Below the pieces are notes generated by a model. It saw only the letters and a program-made list of their open reading frames with translations, made no database searches and was not told where the DNA came from. Source: Nothopassalora personata (Eukaryota > Ascomycota > Dothideomycetes > Mycosphaerellales > Mycosphaerellaceae). From it: a stretch of DNA of 64,000 bases. Shown here in pieces: positions 1-10,190 of the stretch (position 1 is the first letter of the stretch; the number at the start of each line of letters is the position of its first letter). The stretch covers positions 1,302,001-1,366,000 of the forward strand of contig CM066288.1 in assembly GCA_033816765.1 (NCBI GenBank). The letters are read 5' to 3'. A program made the translations under genes and the position numbers.

Positions 1-1
1 G

Positions 2-661
2 ACACGACTGTACTGCTCAACTGCCGACATAACCACCGAGCTTCAGCCTTACCTTTTCCGCATGTTGTCGCCTAACGTTAACCCGATCGTCGTTGGTGGC
101 AGTGGTAAGGACAAGAGTATCGCGTCTGTTCGCAAGGCTGCAGAGCAGACGCTGGTCAAACGAGCCGTGAATGCCCTGGGCGCGACTGGAGTGCGATTTG
201 ATCGTGTCAAAGTGTCTCAAGAAGAGGGCATGTCATTCGGTCCACAGCAATGGATATACCGAATAGAGCCACCTCTCGACACGCTCTGCACGTACGAAAC
301 AGGTGGCAAAGGGTTTGGCGACAGCGGTGGCAAGACCCGATATGCTGTTCGCCAAGTTATCGAGCAAGAATGGAAGAGAGAGGAGGCTCGACTCAATGAA
401 GAGAGTCGCCTCGCGAGGTTTGGTGTTGTTGCCAGCGACGCGGTTCCTGCAAAGCGTGGCGGAACAGACGATCTTGAGGCGCCCAAGAAACGCATTGCTC
501 GCGACTTCTTCGGCAGGCCGATCGCAGTTCCTGCTGATGGTGCGGTCGTGTCACATAAGGAGAAGAAGCCAGGCTTGACTGTTTGGGTGACGTACCATGA
601 AGGCTTCTCGAATGCCGTGCGGAAGCCTATCACGCTCAAGGATCTGATGCAAGGCCTGTAA
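2..661 (+). CDS. CTF18: Ctf18-like alternative clamp-loader subunit, C-terminal part
   Basis: This is the 3' end of a gene that enters from the left edge. The frame is open from base 2, before the first ATG at 62, and stops with TAA at 659-661, so about 219 residues are visible. The strongest sign is the last 25 or so residues, with HEGFSNAVRKPITL near the end. That is the conserved Ctf18 tail which, in characterised fungi and animals, binds Dcc1 and Ctf8 and links the RFC-like clamp loader to DNA polymerase epsilon. An RYAVRQVIEQE helix lies about 100 residues upstream, also typical of the family. The AAA+ ATPase half lies outside the window. The nuclear role in PCNA loading and sister-chromatid cohesion is taken from the family. 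No intron or damage is seen in this part. Confidence 0.85.
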   Translation, partial: TRLYCSTADITTELQPYLFRMLSPNVNPIVVGGSGKDKSIASVRKAAEQTLVKRAVNALGATGVRFDRVKVSQEEGMSFGPQQWIYRIEPPLDTLCTYETGGKGFGDSGGKTRYAVRQVIEQEWKREEARLNEESRLARFGVVASDAVPAKRGGTDDLEAPKKRIARDFFGRPIAVPADGAVVSHKEKKPGLTVWVTYHEGFSNAVRKPITLKDLMQGL

Positions 662-867
662 GATGCAGTCGCTTTCTGCAACGAAGCCGCTCCCGTCTCA
701 TGCCGTTGTATCACATCGATATAATGACTGGTCGGTCCAGACATAATACTACAGTGTCCAAGCCACTGCAGGCCCCGTTTACATCCACTTTGACCATTCG
801 TGTCCCCAACAGTGCTCTCGTCAGGGTGTCAATCTCGTCAGACTTGATTTAGAAAGTGTTATTCGAT

Positions 868-1875
868 TCAGGCTTGCTGCTGGACCGCTATAGCTTGACG
901 CACAGCATCTGCGAGTGAGTCCACTCCGTTCTCCGTGTCGATTAGATGGTTGTCACGCTTCTCGTAGAGCGTGCCCCCCGAAGTTCAAATTCGCCGGAGT
1001 GTAAGGGTGCCAGCCTTCGGAAGTCCTTGCGCCCAGGCCTCTTCCTCGAGTTGCTTCAACCGGTCGAGACTGGTATACGCGACATCCCATTTGACACCCA
1101 GCTGCCTCTCAAACTCGGCCACGATCTCTTCCGGTGTGGTGGTGAATGAGTTGACATGAATCGCTTTATTCTTCACGGCTTCTGGCTTCAGCAGTGCAGC
1201 GATGACAAGCTTCCCGACATCTCGCATGGTAGTGAGGGATATTTGACCCTTGCCATCGCCGAGAAGGACGGCCTTCTTTCGTGCCACATCAAACGTGCCT
1301 TCTGCTTCGTCCTCTGGCTTTTTGGCAGCAAGGTACAGTAATCCGTCAGCGTCGCCATAAGGACCGGTCACGACGTATGTGTACTCAAGATTCTTGGCGG
1401 TTTTCAGGGCTGCTCGGACCTTCAACTTTTGCTGATGTGGCTTTTCATAGGCAGAACTTTCCCAGTACTCGATGTCCGTGCCGTATTCTGAGGAGGAGAA
1501 CTTTTAAAAGATTAGCAGAAGGCAGTCGACTCATTCAGGAATTCATACACGCTTTATGTCTGGATGCTTATCAGCGAGCTCGATCAGCTGAATCTATCTG
1601 TCGATGACTGGTCGGCCCAAGCAAGATACGACGGTATCGAAGCCATTGTAGGCCTCTTTCACATCACTGTGAGATTTGGTGTCTCCAACGATGATCTCGG
1701 CGCCTCTTGCCTTCAGGCTATCGATCTCATCGGATTTGGTCCAGAAAGTGTTGTTGGACGTGAAGACTGCTATCCTGCCGAATTTGTGCTTGTTGTCCAG
1801 GATGGCACTGGTGATGTGGTGACCGATCAGGCCAGTGCCGCCGAAGATGAGGATGTTCTTGGTCGTCGCTGCCAT
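868..1875 (-). pseudogene. NmrA-like / isoflavone-reductase-like NAD(P)-binding protein, two nonsense codons
   Basis: Two exons (1875-1549 and 1500-868) flank a 48-bp intron at 1501-1548 with donor GTATGA, branch CTAAT and acceptor AAAG. Read through, they give about 319 codons, the usual length of NmrA/PCBER-type atypical short-chain reductases. The N-terminus carries the Rossmann motif GGTGLIG; later come an SEYGTD segment and, near the end, an LYEKRDN segment, all family features. The frame is broken twice. A TAG at 1594-1596 sits where the flanking sequence implies Gln (CAG). A TGA at about 985-987, after LRRI, sits where Trp or Arg is expected. Both are C-to-T/G-to-A changes and nothing else is shifted. 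The gene is divergent from the transcription factor at 2165, with a 289-bp shared upstream region. Its ancestral role was probably a redox-sensing or small-molecule reductase; the substrate cannot be told. Confidence 0.8.
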
Positions 1876-2164
1876 CTTGATAGTATATTTGTGCTCACTG
1901 AATCGAAAGAAAGACTACGTAGCTGTCTGTATGAGAGGTCAGGTCATGTTACATGCCGGGACTTGACTGTCAGATGTTCCATTCGTTGAAGCACGTTGGA
2001 ACTCGCCTGGTTGCGACATCAGGATGAAAGTTCTTCCTTGTGCGCACCCCCCCCCCCCACTCCCCCCTTCCCGGGGGCCCCCGCCCCCCACCTCTTCCGA
2101 GGTTCCCAGGGTCGAAACGTCTGTGTCTTGGGCATCTCCCACTGACATAAGTCATGTCGCGAAC

Positions 2165-3891
2165 ATGGTGATGGAACTGACCTTCGTCAATCAGTATGGC
2201 GATAGTGTCCCTAAGCGGCGTCGTCTGGCCAAAGCCTGCGAAAGCTGCAGAGCCAGGAAGGTACGACATCTCCAGCTCAAGCACAGCCGTCAGCTAACAA
2301 CAATATCGAGAAACGCTGCATACACTTCGCAGGCGCGAATGACAAGGAGAACGGAGAAGACGACGATGATGATGAGGCAGCACCAAACGATACATCCCCT
2401 CTGGCCAACGGCATCTCTCACGCGAGGTCAGGTAGTGGTGGCGTACGGAGATTCATCAGTGGCATGAACCCAGCAACCACTTTCCTGCAACGCAACAACC
2501 CCACTGTTGGAGAGCCTCGTGTTGAGCCAAACGAGGACATTGGCATCTGGGTCGACAAACGTGAGTGGGACGCTCTGATTCGGCAAAAGAATGAGGCCAG
2601 CGAAGAAGCCAACAAAGCTGCTCAGCTCAACAATCAACGACCACATTCTGCAGTTCTGGCGACTCTAATCGACATCTACTTCAAGAAGATACATCCAATC
2701 TTCCCAATACTGAACGAAGAGGAGTTCCGGAGAGATCATACAGGAGGCATTATTCCAGAGCCACTGGCTCATGCGATGTGTCTGGTGGCAGCCAAGGACC
2801 CTGAAGCTGCACCACATCTCCGTCTGTCGGAGTCGGCCGTGCCTCTCGCACCTCGTGAGTTCTGCAAAAGGTTGCATGCATCTGTAATTGCGGCCATCAG
2901 GGTGCCAGTACGATACGAGAAGCTGATGTTGATCCGCATCTTGGCGTTGGCATCTCTGCATGCTGAAGGTCAAGATGGCGCTGAAGAGGCAGCAATGTGT
3001 GCCAACCAAGCAATGCACTACACACAGACGCTAGGTTGGCATCTCGGTCAGCAGACTGACGTCGCCTCCGGAGACGACCTTACCACGAAGCGATTGTTCT
3101 GGTGTCTCTATAGTCTGGATAGGATCAATAGCTGCATATACGGGCGACCCATCATGATGAGTGACATGGACATCGCCATAGAACCGTTCGAGCCCGGTGA
3201 GAGTGGCTTCCCGGCCTTCGAAGTGTGGCTCTTCATCACAAAGCTGATGAACAAGATCATCAGCTTCTACAGACCGGGCAACCCTCCATCTGTCACTGGA
3301 TGGGAAGATGAGCACTATCCTAGCTTCGAGGAAGCCGTCGATGAGGGTCAAGCCTGGGATCAGCCACAATCTGTCCTAGCAACTCTGCACCTCTTTTACC
3401 TTTCCGTGGCTATACTCTCGCATCGATCGAGAGGAGTCAAGTACATGCCACCGTCCGGACCCAGTTATGTTCGCCAAAGCTTGTGCTCCATTGAGCTGCA
3501 TCGCTTGATGAACTCGCATTTGTTCACACTACTGCATCCATTACCGATTCTCCCGTATGCTATATCATTAGCCCTTTCGGTCTCCTACCAGCACCTACGG
3601 CAAGCGCAACTCAACCACCAACAAGAAGATGCACGCGAGGACTTCCGAACTTGCTGCAAAGTCCTACAGAACTTGCGGCGAACATGGTCCTCTGCCGATG
3701 TCATCGCAACGATAGCTAAGAAAGTTCTCGACGAAGTCAACAGAGTCTCTGATCTGTCTTCCTTCAGAGTGAGCAGGGTCGGTGGCCGAGCGCGGGACAG
3801 TCCTGGCATTTGCACTGCTTCCCTTGCAAGACCTGACACCCTCATCGTGATTAGGCACAGCTCAGTCGGGACGCACATGTCGCCTTTATAA
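2165..3891 (+). CDS. Fungal-specific transcription factor with an atypical Zn2Cys6 cluster
   Basis: Exon 1 is 2165-2260 and exon 2 is 2311-3891, with a 50-bp intron (GTACGA, branch CTAAC, acceptor GAG). The product is about 558 residues. I chose ATG 2165 because upstream in-frame sequence runs through poly-C and proline-rich low-complexity DNA. Residues 17-35 carry a basic stretch and the start of a zinc cluster (CESCRARK, then KRC after the intron), giving Cys25, Cys28 and Cys35. The second cysteine trio of a normal Zn2Cys6 domain is not visible. An acidic Asp/Glu run follows. About residues 140-370 match the fungal transcription-factor middle-homology region, with IYFKKIHPIFPIL, then LFWCLYSLDR and YGRPIMMSD. 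It is probably a nuclear regulator with unknown targets. The last 40 residues after about 3768 look unlike the family, and the true C-terminus may be displaced (see 5640-5900). Confidence 0.75.
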
Positions 3892-4655
3892 TCTATCCGA
3901 GACGGGATCTCTCGGCGCCTGATACCTCGCTTGACGACTGTGGCACTCGCAAGCCGCGGCTCGTGTAGGTGTTGGGTCTCTGCCGGTACGTTCGTCGGCG
4001 AGACATTTCGCGATCATTATAGGTGTCGCCCAGTCGTGTCTATGCATTTTCTGACAGTAGAATTGCCGTCTAGATCTTGTCCCGGAGGTGGTGACTAATA
4101 CGATCGACATCATAATAGAACAACACTGTTACCACTATCCTCCTCCTTACTGTCAATCCCCGCAAATCCCAAAGCTAATACACTATGCTAATCAGAAGCC
4201 TGCCTAGACTAGGATCCCTATCCCCATCTTTCGTAGTATCGTTTTAGACGAATAGCGTAGTAGGAATACAAGCATCTTAACCATATCTACACCCGTCGAC
4301 CGCTACTATATTACAGTTCCCAAACCCCTCCTTGTTGAATCCCTTACCCGGATACCTGAAAATGAACTCAGATGCTTATGATGATTAAGTGCTTCTGATG
4401 TTTCTTGTCTTCTAGATCCGTGTAATGCTTAGGATGTAGAGTCGAGACTGTAAATCTGTTGAATCCCCTTACCCGAATACCTGAAAATGAACTTAGATGC
4501 TTGATCCTTTTCTAACTACGTATCGTAAGGTGGTTATATCTACAACCGTTAAAGATAGGACTGTTTGCTTCCTTTGTTTGCAAGACAGTCTTACTCTTTA
4601 AAGACACGTACTTAGGAAGCCGCTTAACATCTGCAACACTTCTAACCTAATAAGC
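3892..4655. repeat. Intergenic DNA with an imperfect 46-bp direct repeat
   Basis: No gene is seen here. Two copies of a segment reading roughly GTTGAATCCC, then TTACCCG, ATACCTGAAAATGAAC and AGATGCTT lie at about 4333-4379 and 4458-4505. They differ by a few transitions and one inserted C. The interval is TA-rich and probably carries decayed repeat DNA. Confidence 0.5.
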
Positions 4656-5132
4656 CTACCGCTCCTCGTGCAGTTTGATTGCATAGTACGTCTCCGGCGA
4701 CGCAGTGCACACAATGTATTTGGGAGTGCTGTTTCTAGCAGAGCAGGGCGGGTCATCCACGTACGCCCTACCTTGAAGTCGTAACGTCTCGGTAAGATCT
4801 TCGTACAACCAGATCTGAGCGGAGTCGGTAGCGTTCGATGGAACGTATTTGAAACTGAAGTAATTTTCCGTAGTAGACGTGCCGCAAGAGTAGATTTGGT
4901 CGGTTTGGAAGCTGTCTACAGTGCCACCCGTGTCTAGGTCGTGAGGGTAGCACGCGGAGTCGAGGCGACCGCTGATCTCGGTAACATTAAAGAACACGGT
5001 ACTAATGTTCTGAGCGTCGTATTTGTAAATGGTTAGGCCTTGAATTTCATAGATTCCGTCGTCGTCGCGAGCGATTAGGCCGGCGAGGGCGGTAGTAAAG
5101 AGGGCTGCGGCGGCGGCGAGTATAACCTTTAT
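4656..5132 (-). pseudogene. Small secreted cysteine-containing protein, start codon reads ATA
   Basis: An uninterrupted frame of 158 codons runs from 5132 to the TAG at 4656-4658. It begins at an ATA codon where ATG is expected. Next come Lys-Val-Ile-Leu and an Ala-rich hydrophobic run ending Leu-Ala-Gly at about residue 18, a convincing signal peptide. An Arg-Asp-Asp-Asp stretch follows at the presumed mature N-terminus. The rest has four cysteines (SACYP, YSCGT, PPCSA, IVCTA) and several N-glycosylation sequons (NIS, NVT, NAT, NST). Size, signal and cysteines fit a secreted effector-like or cell-wall protein, but I recognise no family. The only other in-frame starts are internal near-cognate codons that would remove the signal peptide. 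An ATG-to-ATA change is a G-to-A transition, in line with RIP leaking from the repeat block 1 kb away. An intact start on an unseen upstream exon is an alternative. Confidence 0.55.
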
Positions 5133-5639
5133 TATAATAGTTGGTTTAGTTGGTTGTTTTGATCAGTAGTAGTGTAGTGCAGGTTTGCTAGTTATGTAAT
5201 GCTTAATCTTCGAGGGAATAATACCTCTACTTATATTCTGCATTTTATGCCTACTACTTCACTCGCCTCGTGTTTAATGTAGCGATACGTCCTAGGGTTT
5301 GCTCGTGTCTCACCCTTCGGTGCAATATAAGATGTTCCGTACGAGGCTATAGCGGTAATTAATTTAGCTATAGTCGTAAAATACTACTCGTATGTCGTAG
5401 TATGGCAGCTAGTAATAGCACAGCCCTTCGCAAAAATAGTAAAAACGCGCTCTTTTATACTAAACATTTCGCGCATTGATGGCTATAAATAAGTCGTAGT
5501 CGAGCGTCCGACCATCGCGCGCCCTACGAATAGTTAAGTACCACTTATGGACTTTAATGTTAAAGTACGAATCTAGCTCACGGCGGCAGCATGATCATCA
5601 CGGCGGCAGCAGACGGTGTGTACAGGGCAGATTACGTTT

Positions 5640-5900
5640 GAGGACGAAGAGATCTATGATGAGACGCACAACAGGCGATAGCTCCCTGTCGTTTTAGCCT
5701 GGAGTCCCGAAATCCGTGTCATGAACGGCTTGTCGACTCAATACAACCCGGAGCTTTTTGAAGGCATGGACGATCTCTTTGGTACATATATGGACCCGAA
5801 CTATCCCGTCAACCTGGACGACTTCTCTTTCGTTAATGATCTGAGTCCGCTGGACTGGAATGCTTTGCCGACGCAGGGTATGACTACTGCTAGACCGTAG
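5640..5900 (+). pseudogene. Relic resembling the acidic C-terminus of a fungal transcription factor
   Basis: A short open frame from ATG 5721 to TAG 5898-5900 encodes 59 residues with NPELFEGMDDLFGTYMDPNY and then LDDFSF and LDWNAL. This is the style of acidic, aromatic-rich tail that ends many Zn2Cys6 regulators. The same frame continues upstream as plausible coding sequence (EDEEIYDETH) but meets a TAG at 5679-5681. It could be the original 3' end of the regulator at 2165-3891, cut off by about 1.75 kb of inserted or rearranged DNA, or a fragment of another gene. A 10-bp CGGCGGCAGC repeat occurs twice just upstream (about 5581-5610). Confidence 0.35.
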
Positions 5901-6082
5901 CGATGAAGCGACCGATGTTACAATAAGCTCCACACCCAGCATGAAGCCTTCTGGTAAGCTCATGCAAAGTCATATACCCACATGCTCTAACTGTTTGGAA
6001 GCACGTCACAAGATGCACATGTCGTACTATATTCGGCAATGAAGCATTGAACGGCTTGCTCTTCGGGACTATGAGTCTCTTT
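5901..6082. other. Intergenic DNA left of the transposon block
   Basis: No gene or RNA is seen. The stretch ends exactly where homology between the two copia copies begins (TGTTGTGAATC at 6083). Confidence 0.4.
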
Positions 6083-9000
6083 TGTTGTGAATCAGGTGAC
6101 CAAGGTCTATGTTAGTCAGGACTTAGCACATACACACTATATCACACTGTTTTCTGTAGCCAGATAGTCTCACACCTTGTAGCAATTTATAAGGGTTACT
6201 AATCCACCCTATCGTTTCAATCTAGAAGCTTGTACTCGTCAAATACCTATTTACAATAGGTTATAAGCCCGGGTGCTCCTCTACCTATCTAATTTGAAAC
6301 CTAAATTGTTATCGAAGCTCTATTAAGGATTAGCTTACCTTGCTAGTAGACTCAACCCTACATTTGTTTCACGGACAACTACCTAATCGATTTAAGAACT
6401 ACTGCAGGAGATCGGCACTAAGCACTAGTACTGTAGTACAGTATCTAAAAGAGCTAGACTAGGTATAGAGTTTAGAAATAACACCTCTAGCAACCTAGTA
6501 AGATCCGCTAAGGATAACTAGGTGCTTAGGAAAGGCGTGCAGTTCTAGGCATAGAAATCTATGCTAATTAGCGCACTACTAGAGAAGGATCTAGTTAGAT
6601 ACGTGATCCATGATCTAGACTAGGTTAACCTAAAGTACGCTCTAAATAGGGCAGCTTATAATCAACCCTAAGATGTAACTAAGAATGTCTAAGATAAGAC
6701 TGCCTAGAATGAAGCCACTTAGCATTACTAGTAGTGTAGGATATAAAGCTACCTATAAGCGATAGAAGAAAGAGGACATACAAGCATATAGCATTATTAT
6801 AGCTAGATTAGATTCTACCCTAAGGCTAAACTTTAGAGATGTAGACAAGTTAGCTAAGGAATTGTATAATTTAATTAAGGTAACATATAAGCTAGTTATT
6901 ATAATTGATCTATATAACACTCTAAAGGCAGTTAGGCACATTAAACTAGATGCTGCAAGACCTAATACATTGAAGTACTATAAAGACTTTCAATTATAGG
7001 TGAATAATAATAAGACTGCTATAGAGCAATTTATTAGATCTTCCCTAGTTAATAACAAGTTAAGGCTCAAATCCTCTTTTGTCCTCCTAGATAGTATCTA
7101 TAGATTATACTTTATTAAAGGTCTAAACTATGTCGAATAGCTTAGGACATAGAGACATAACAATCCCCTAGAATTAACTACCCTAGAGAGAATATTTATA
7201 ACTCTTAGGAAGGAGTAAGTACCTACTACCTACAAGCCTAGCAATAGCTTTGTTAGAGCATTCTTAAGCAAGAATAATAATAAGCAGTGCATACAGTGCT
7301 TATATAAGCACACTAACGCGAGCTGCTATAAGTAGCATCTAGAGAAGAATCCTAGGAATAGGTCTAAGAAGGGTAAAGACACCCTAAAGGATAGGGTAAA
7401 GAAGGTAAAGGGCAGCAAATCCCCTAGGAAGAGGATTGCTACAGCAATTAATAACTAGTTAGACTTATTATCTAATTAGGAGCATAGCTCTAATAGTAAT
7501 AGGGACTAGAGATAACTACATAGGAGGTCTAGAGTAGCTATTGCAGTTACATAACTAGTGTACATAGGAAGGACAGTAGCTACCGCATTAAACCTAATAT
7601 TAATAGACAAAGTCTATAACATAGGTACATCCTTCTATATCTATAATAATCTTATAGACCTTTAGAATGTTAGGCTAAGACTAAGGCCTACATACTTCTT
7701 ATAGGCCGTTAGGTAAGGATCTCTTACGACTAAAGGAGAATTGAAGTGGGTTATAAAGAACTATCTTAGTTAAGAGACTACCCTCCTCCTTCGCAATATG
7801 CTTTACTTACTAGAGTTAGATACGACACTAATCTCTATAGAACTCCTATACAAGAAACATAGAGTTTACCTAGATAGACTATCTAAAATGCTATTCTCGA
7901 AGGACAAGCCTATAGGCTTAGTTAAGATAATAAAAAATGTTATTGTCTTTAGGAACCTTAGGGTAAAGAGGGGTTCTAGGAAGGATAAAGACAGATTAGC
8001 ACTAAAAGGACTTACTACTCTTATATTTACTAAGCTAAGAACTAATATAGTTAGATAGTATTAGAGACTTAGGCATATTAGGAGCACATTACTTAATGCT
8101 ACAAAAGAAGCAGTTAAGGGCCTAGAAGATGTTAATACTACAGAGTTAGGGCATTGTAAGACTTGCAAGCTTATAAGGTTATAAAGAGTTATTTTAAGAA
8201 TCCCTAGGAGACCTACACTAGAGGCATTAGATAAAATCTATACTAACCTAGTTAGTCTAATTACTCTACTCTCTTATAATAGTTACGTATACTACCTTAT
8301 GCTTACGTGTGCTAAAACTAGAATAAGATGGTGCTTACCACTTCTAAAGAAAAGTAATGCTCTAACAGCAATTAAGACTTAGCTTACTATAATGTAGAAC
8401 TACTATAAGAAGAAACCTAAGATCTAGTTCTTAGATAGTAGTAGGGAATTTAACAACATTGAACTTAGAACATATGCCTAACATAAAGGAATTAGATAGG
8501 ATTTTGCATTACTATACACACCTAAGTAGAATAGAATTGCTGAAGCTTCGAACAAAGTTATTATTAATAAGGCTAGAGCTATGCTTATAGACTCTAGCTT
8601 GCTACAGAACCTCTAGCCCTAGGCTATAGATTTTGTATACTATATTACGAACCGCCTCTTTAACTTAACAACAAAAAAGTACTATAGATTAACTTTAAGA
8701 AGGACCTAGGCATTAATGTTGAAGAGATAGACTTAAGGAATGTAAGGAGGTTTGGATGTAAAGCATACAAACATAACGACAATTATACTAAGTCTAAAAA
8801 GTTCTCTATAAGGGCGGACATATAGTAGCATATAGGATTCTAGGGTAGTTCATTAACTAACTACCTACTATGGAAGCTATAGTAGGAGAAGGGAAAATAG
8901 GTCTATAAGATAACCTATTCCCCCTATATAACTTTTAATAAAGATTTCTTATGGAACTCGCAATACTAAATCCCTATAGCTAAGTAGGTCGCTTAGGGGG

Positions 9001-9661
9001 GGTAGATAGGGTAGACTGTTAAGAGCTCCTAGCTTACTACTAGTAATGAGTATACTGTCCTAGATAACGAGATCACCTTCCTTAGACACCCCTATAATAA
9101 CCCTAAGGACCCTTACTATAAAGGTATTTATATGCCTTATAAAGGGCTACACGAGCTAGAAGCAAGTTACTAACCCTATAAACCTTTAAGGGGAGCTATG
9201 TAGCTAGAGGGGGAGCTGCAGTAGTATAGTAACTAACCTAAAATATAAAGGGCTTCGTAATAAGACTCCCCTAACTAAGGTTAGTCTTAGGGGGAGTATA
9301 GGATAGAAGACTCACGTCTACTATTTAGAGACATATCCCCCTAGCTCTAGGAATAGTCTCCTATAGAGCACACCTAGCTCTAGGAACTATCTCCTATAGA
9401 GTACACCTAGCTCTAGGAACAATCCCCTATAGAGCATGAGCCTTAGACTTTATAGTCGTCTAAAGAGCTATACTAAGAAGACCCTAATTAGGCTATAACA
9501 CTATTCTACCCTGCCCTACACATTAGTAAGAGGAAGAGGGATAGGACTTATAAGCCTATAAAGACTAAATAAGCTAAGGTCTATCCTAAGCTAACTAGGA
9601 GAAGTTTAAGATAGAACAGATCCTATTATGATTATAGCAAACTTAAGAAAGTATTCGCTAC
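6083..9661 (+). mobile_element. Ty1/copia retrotransposon copy 1, RIP-mutated, 3' truncated
   Basis: The left boundary TGTTGTGAATC is shared with the inverted copy ending at 34,711, and flanking DNA differs on either side of it. Rightward come, in order, a 5' terminal region, a gag region with a zinc-knuckle-like Cys/His motif at about 7288-7326, a protease-like stretch, and an integrase region. The integrase carries GHCKTCKL at about 8150 and FLDSSREFNN at about 8430 in place of the usual Asp-Asn-Gly-Gly core. Nearly every reading frame is broken by TAG where Trp or Gln is expected. A 33-bp tandem repeat lies at about 9341-9432. The element stops abruptly at 9661, before reverse transcriptase, at the LTR of gypsy element C. 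The longest surviving frame is 86 codons (7798-8058). Confidence 0.8.
9341..9432. repeat. 33-bp tandem repeat, about three units, inside copia copy 1
   Basis: Units read CCTAGCTCTAGGAA then a variable CTCCTATAGAG part and repeat three times. The inverted copy has the same array at about 28,905-29,000. It lies between the integrase and reverse-transcriptase parts of the polyprotein. Confidence 0.75.
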
Positions 9662-10057
9662 TATTACGGGTGAACGACGTATATACTAAAGTTCTATAAA
9701 GTTTATAATAAGTTCGATATAGAAGAAAGGGGAAGTTATACGCTGTCCGAAGAAAAAGGTGCCGGAAAGCAATCCGAACGTATAGGCGTAGCCTATACTA
9801 AGAAACAGGGGCCCGCCCCTTACACTACCCCCCCCCCTTCCTCCTCCGCCGCCCCTAGTTATGGCTCCGCCCTAGAGCCTATTGTCCTAGGTGTTTTTAC
9901 TAGGCTCGTAATGAGAGGTGCCCGCGCCTCTCTTCCCTATTGTCTAGCCCCGCCGACGCCGAGACAAAGTGCTACTACCTAGGTAAGTATAAGGTTTACT
10001 ATTATTCACCTAGTGATAATAGCTATTGTTATATATAAACAATAGGAGCCTAGAACA
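9662..10057 (-). repeat. 3' LTR of gypsy element C
   Basis: On the minus strand it begins TGTTCTAGG at 10057 and ends CCCGTAATA at 9662 (RIP-altered from CCCGTAACA). The first 130 bp in plus coordinates match the partial 5' LTR at 18,316-18,445 with few changes. A TATATATAAAC box lies at about 10,030. A long polypyrimidine run just right of the LTR (about 10,079-10,118) reads as the polypurine tract on the minus strand. Confidence 0.65.
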
Positions 10058-10190
10058 TATCTTTAGGTTCTCGTTCTCTTTTTTTTCTTTTTTCTTTTCT
10101 TTCTTTTTCTTATTACCTACCGCACGCGTAAGTCGCCCCTCCCCCCCCCTAGCTAAGCGTCTCTAGCCTTAGGGGCATATTCGCGTATCT

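Noticed and set aside
2040..2100. Proline-rich extension from ATG 2024 upstream of the regulator.
   Set aside because: It translates a poly-C tract; the ATG at 2165 directly precedes the zinc-cluster region.
6753..6941. 62-codon minus-strand ORF, with a twin at 33,851-34,039.
   Set aside because: It is the reverse strand of the copia gag region in both copies.
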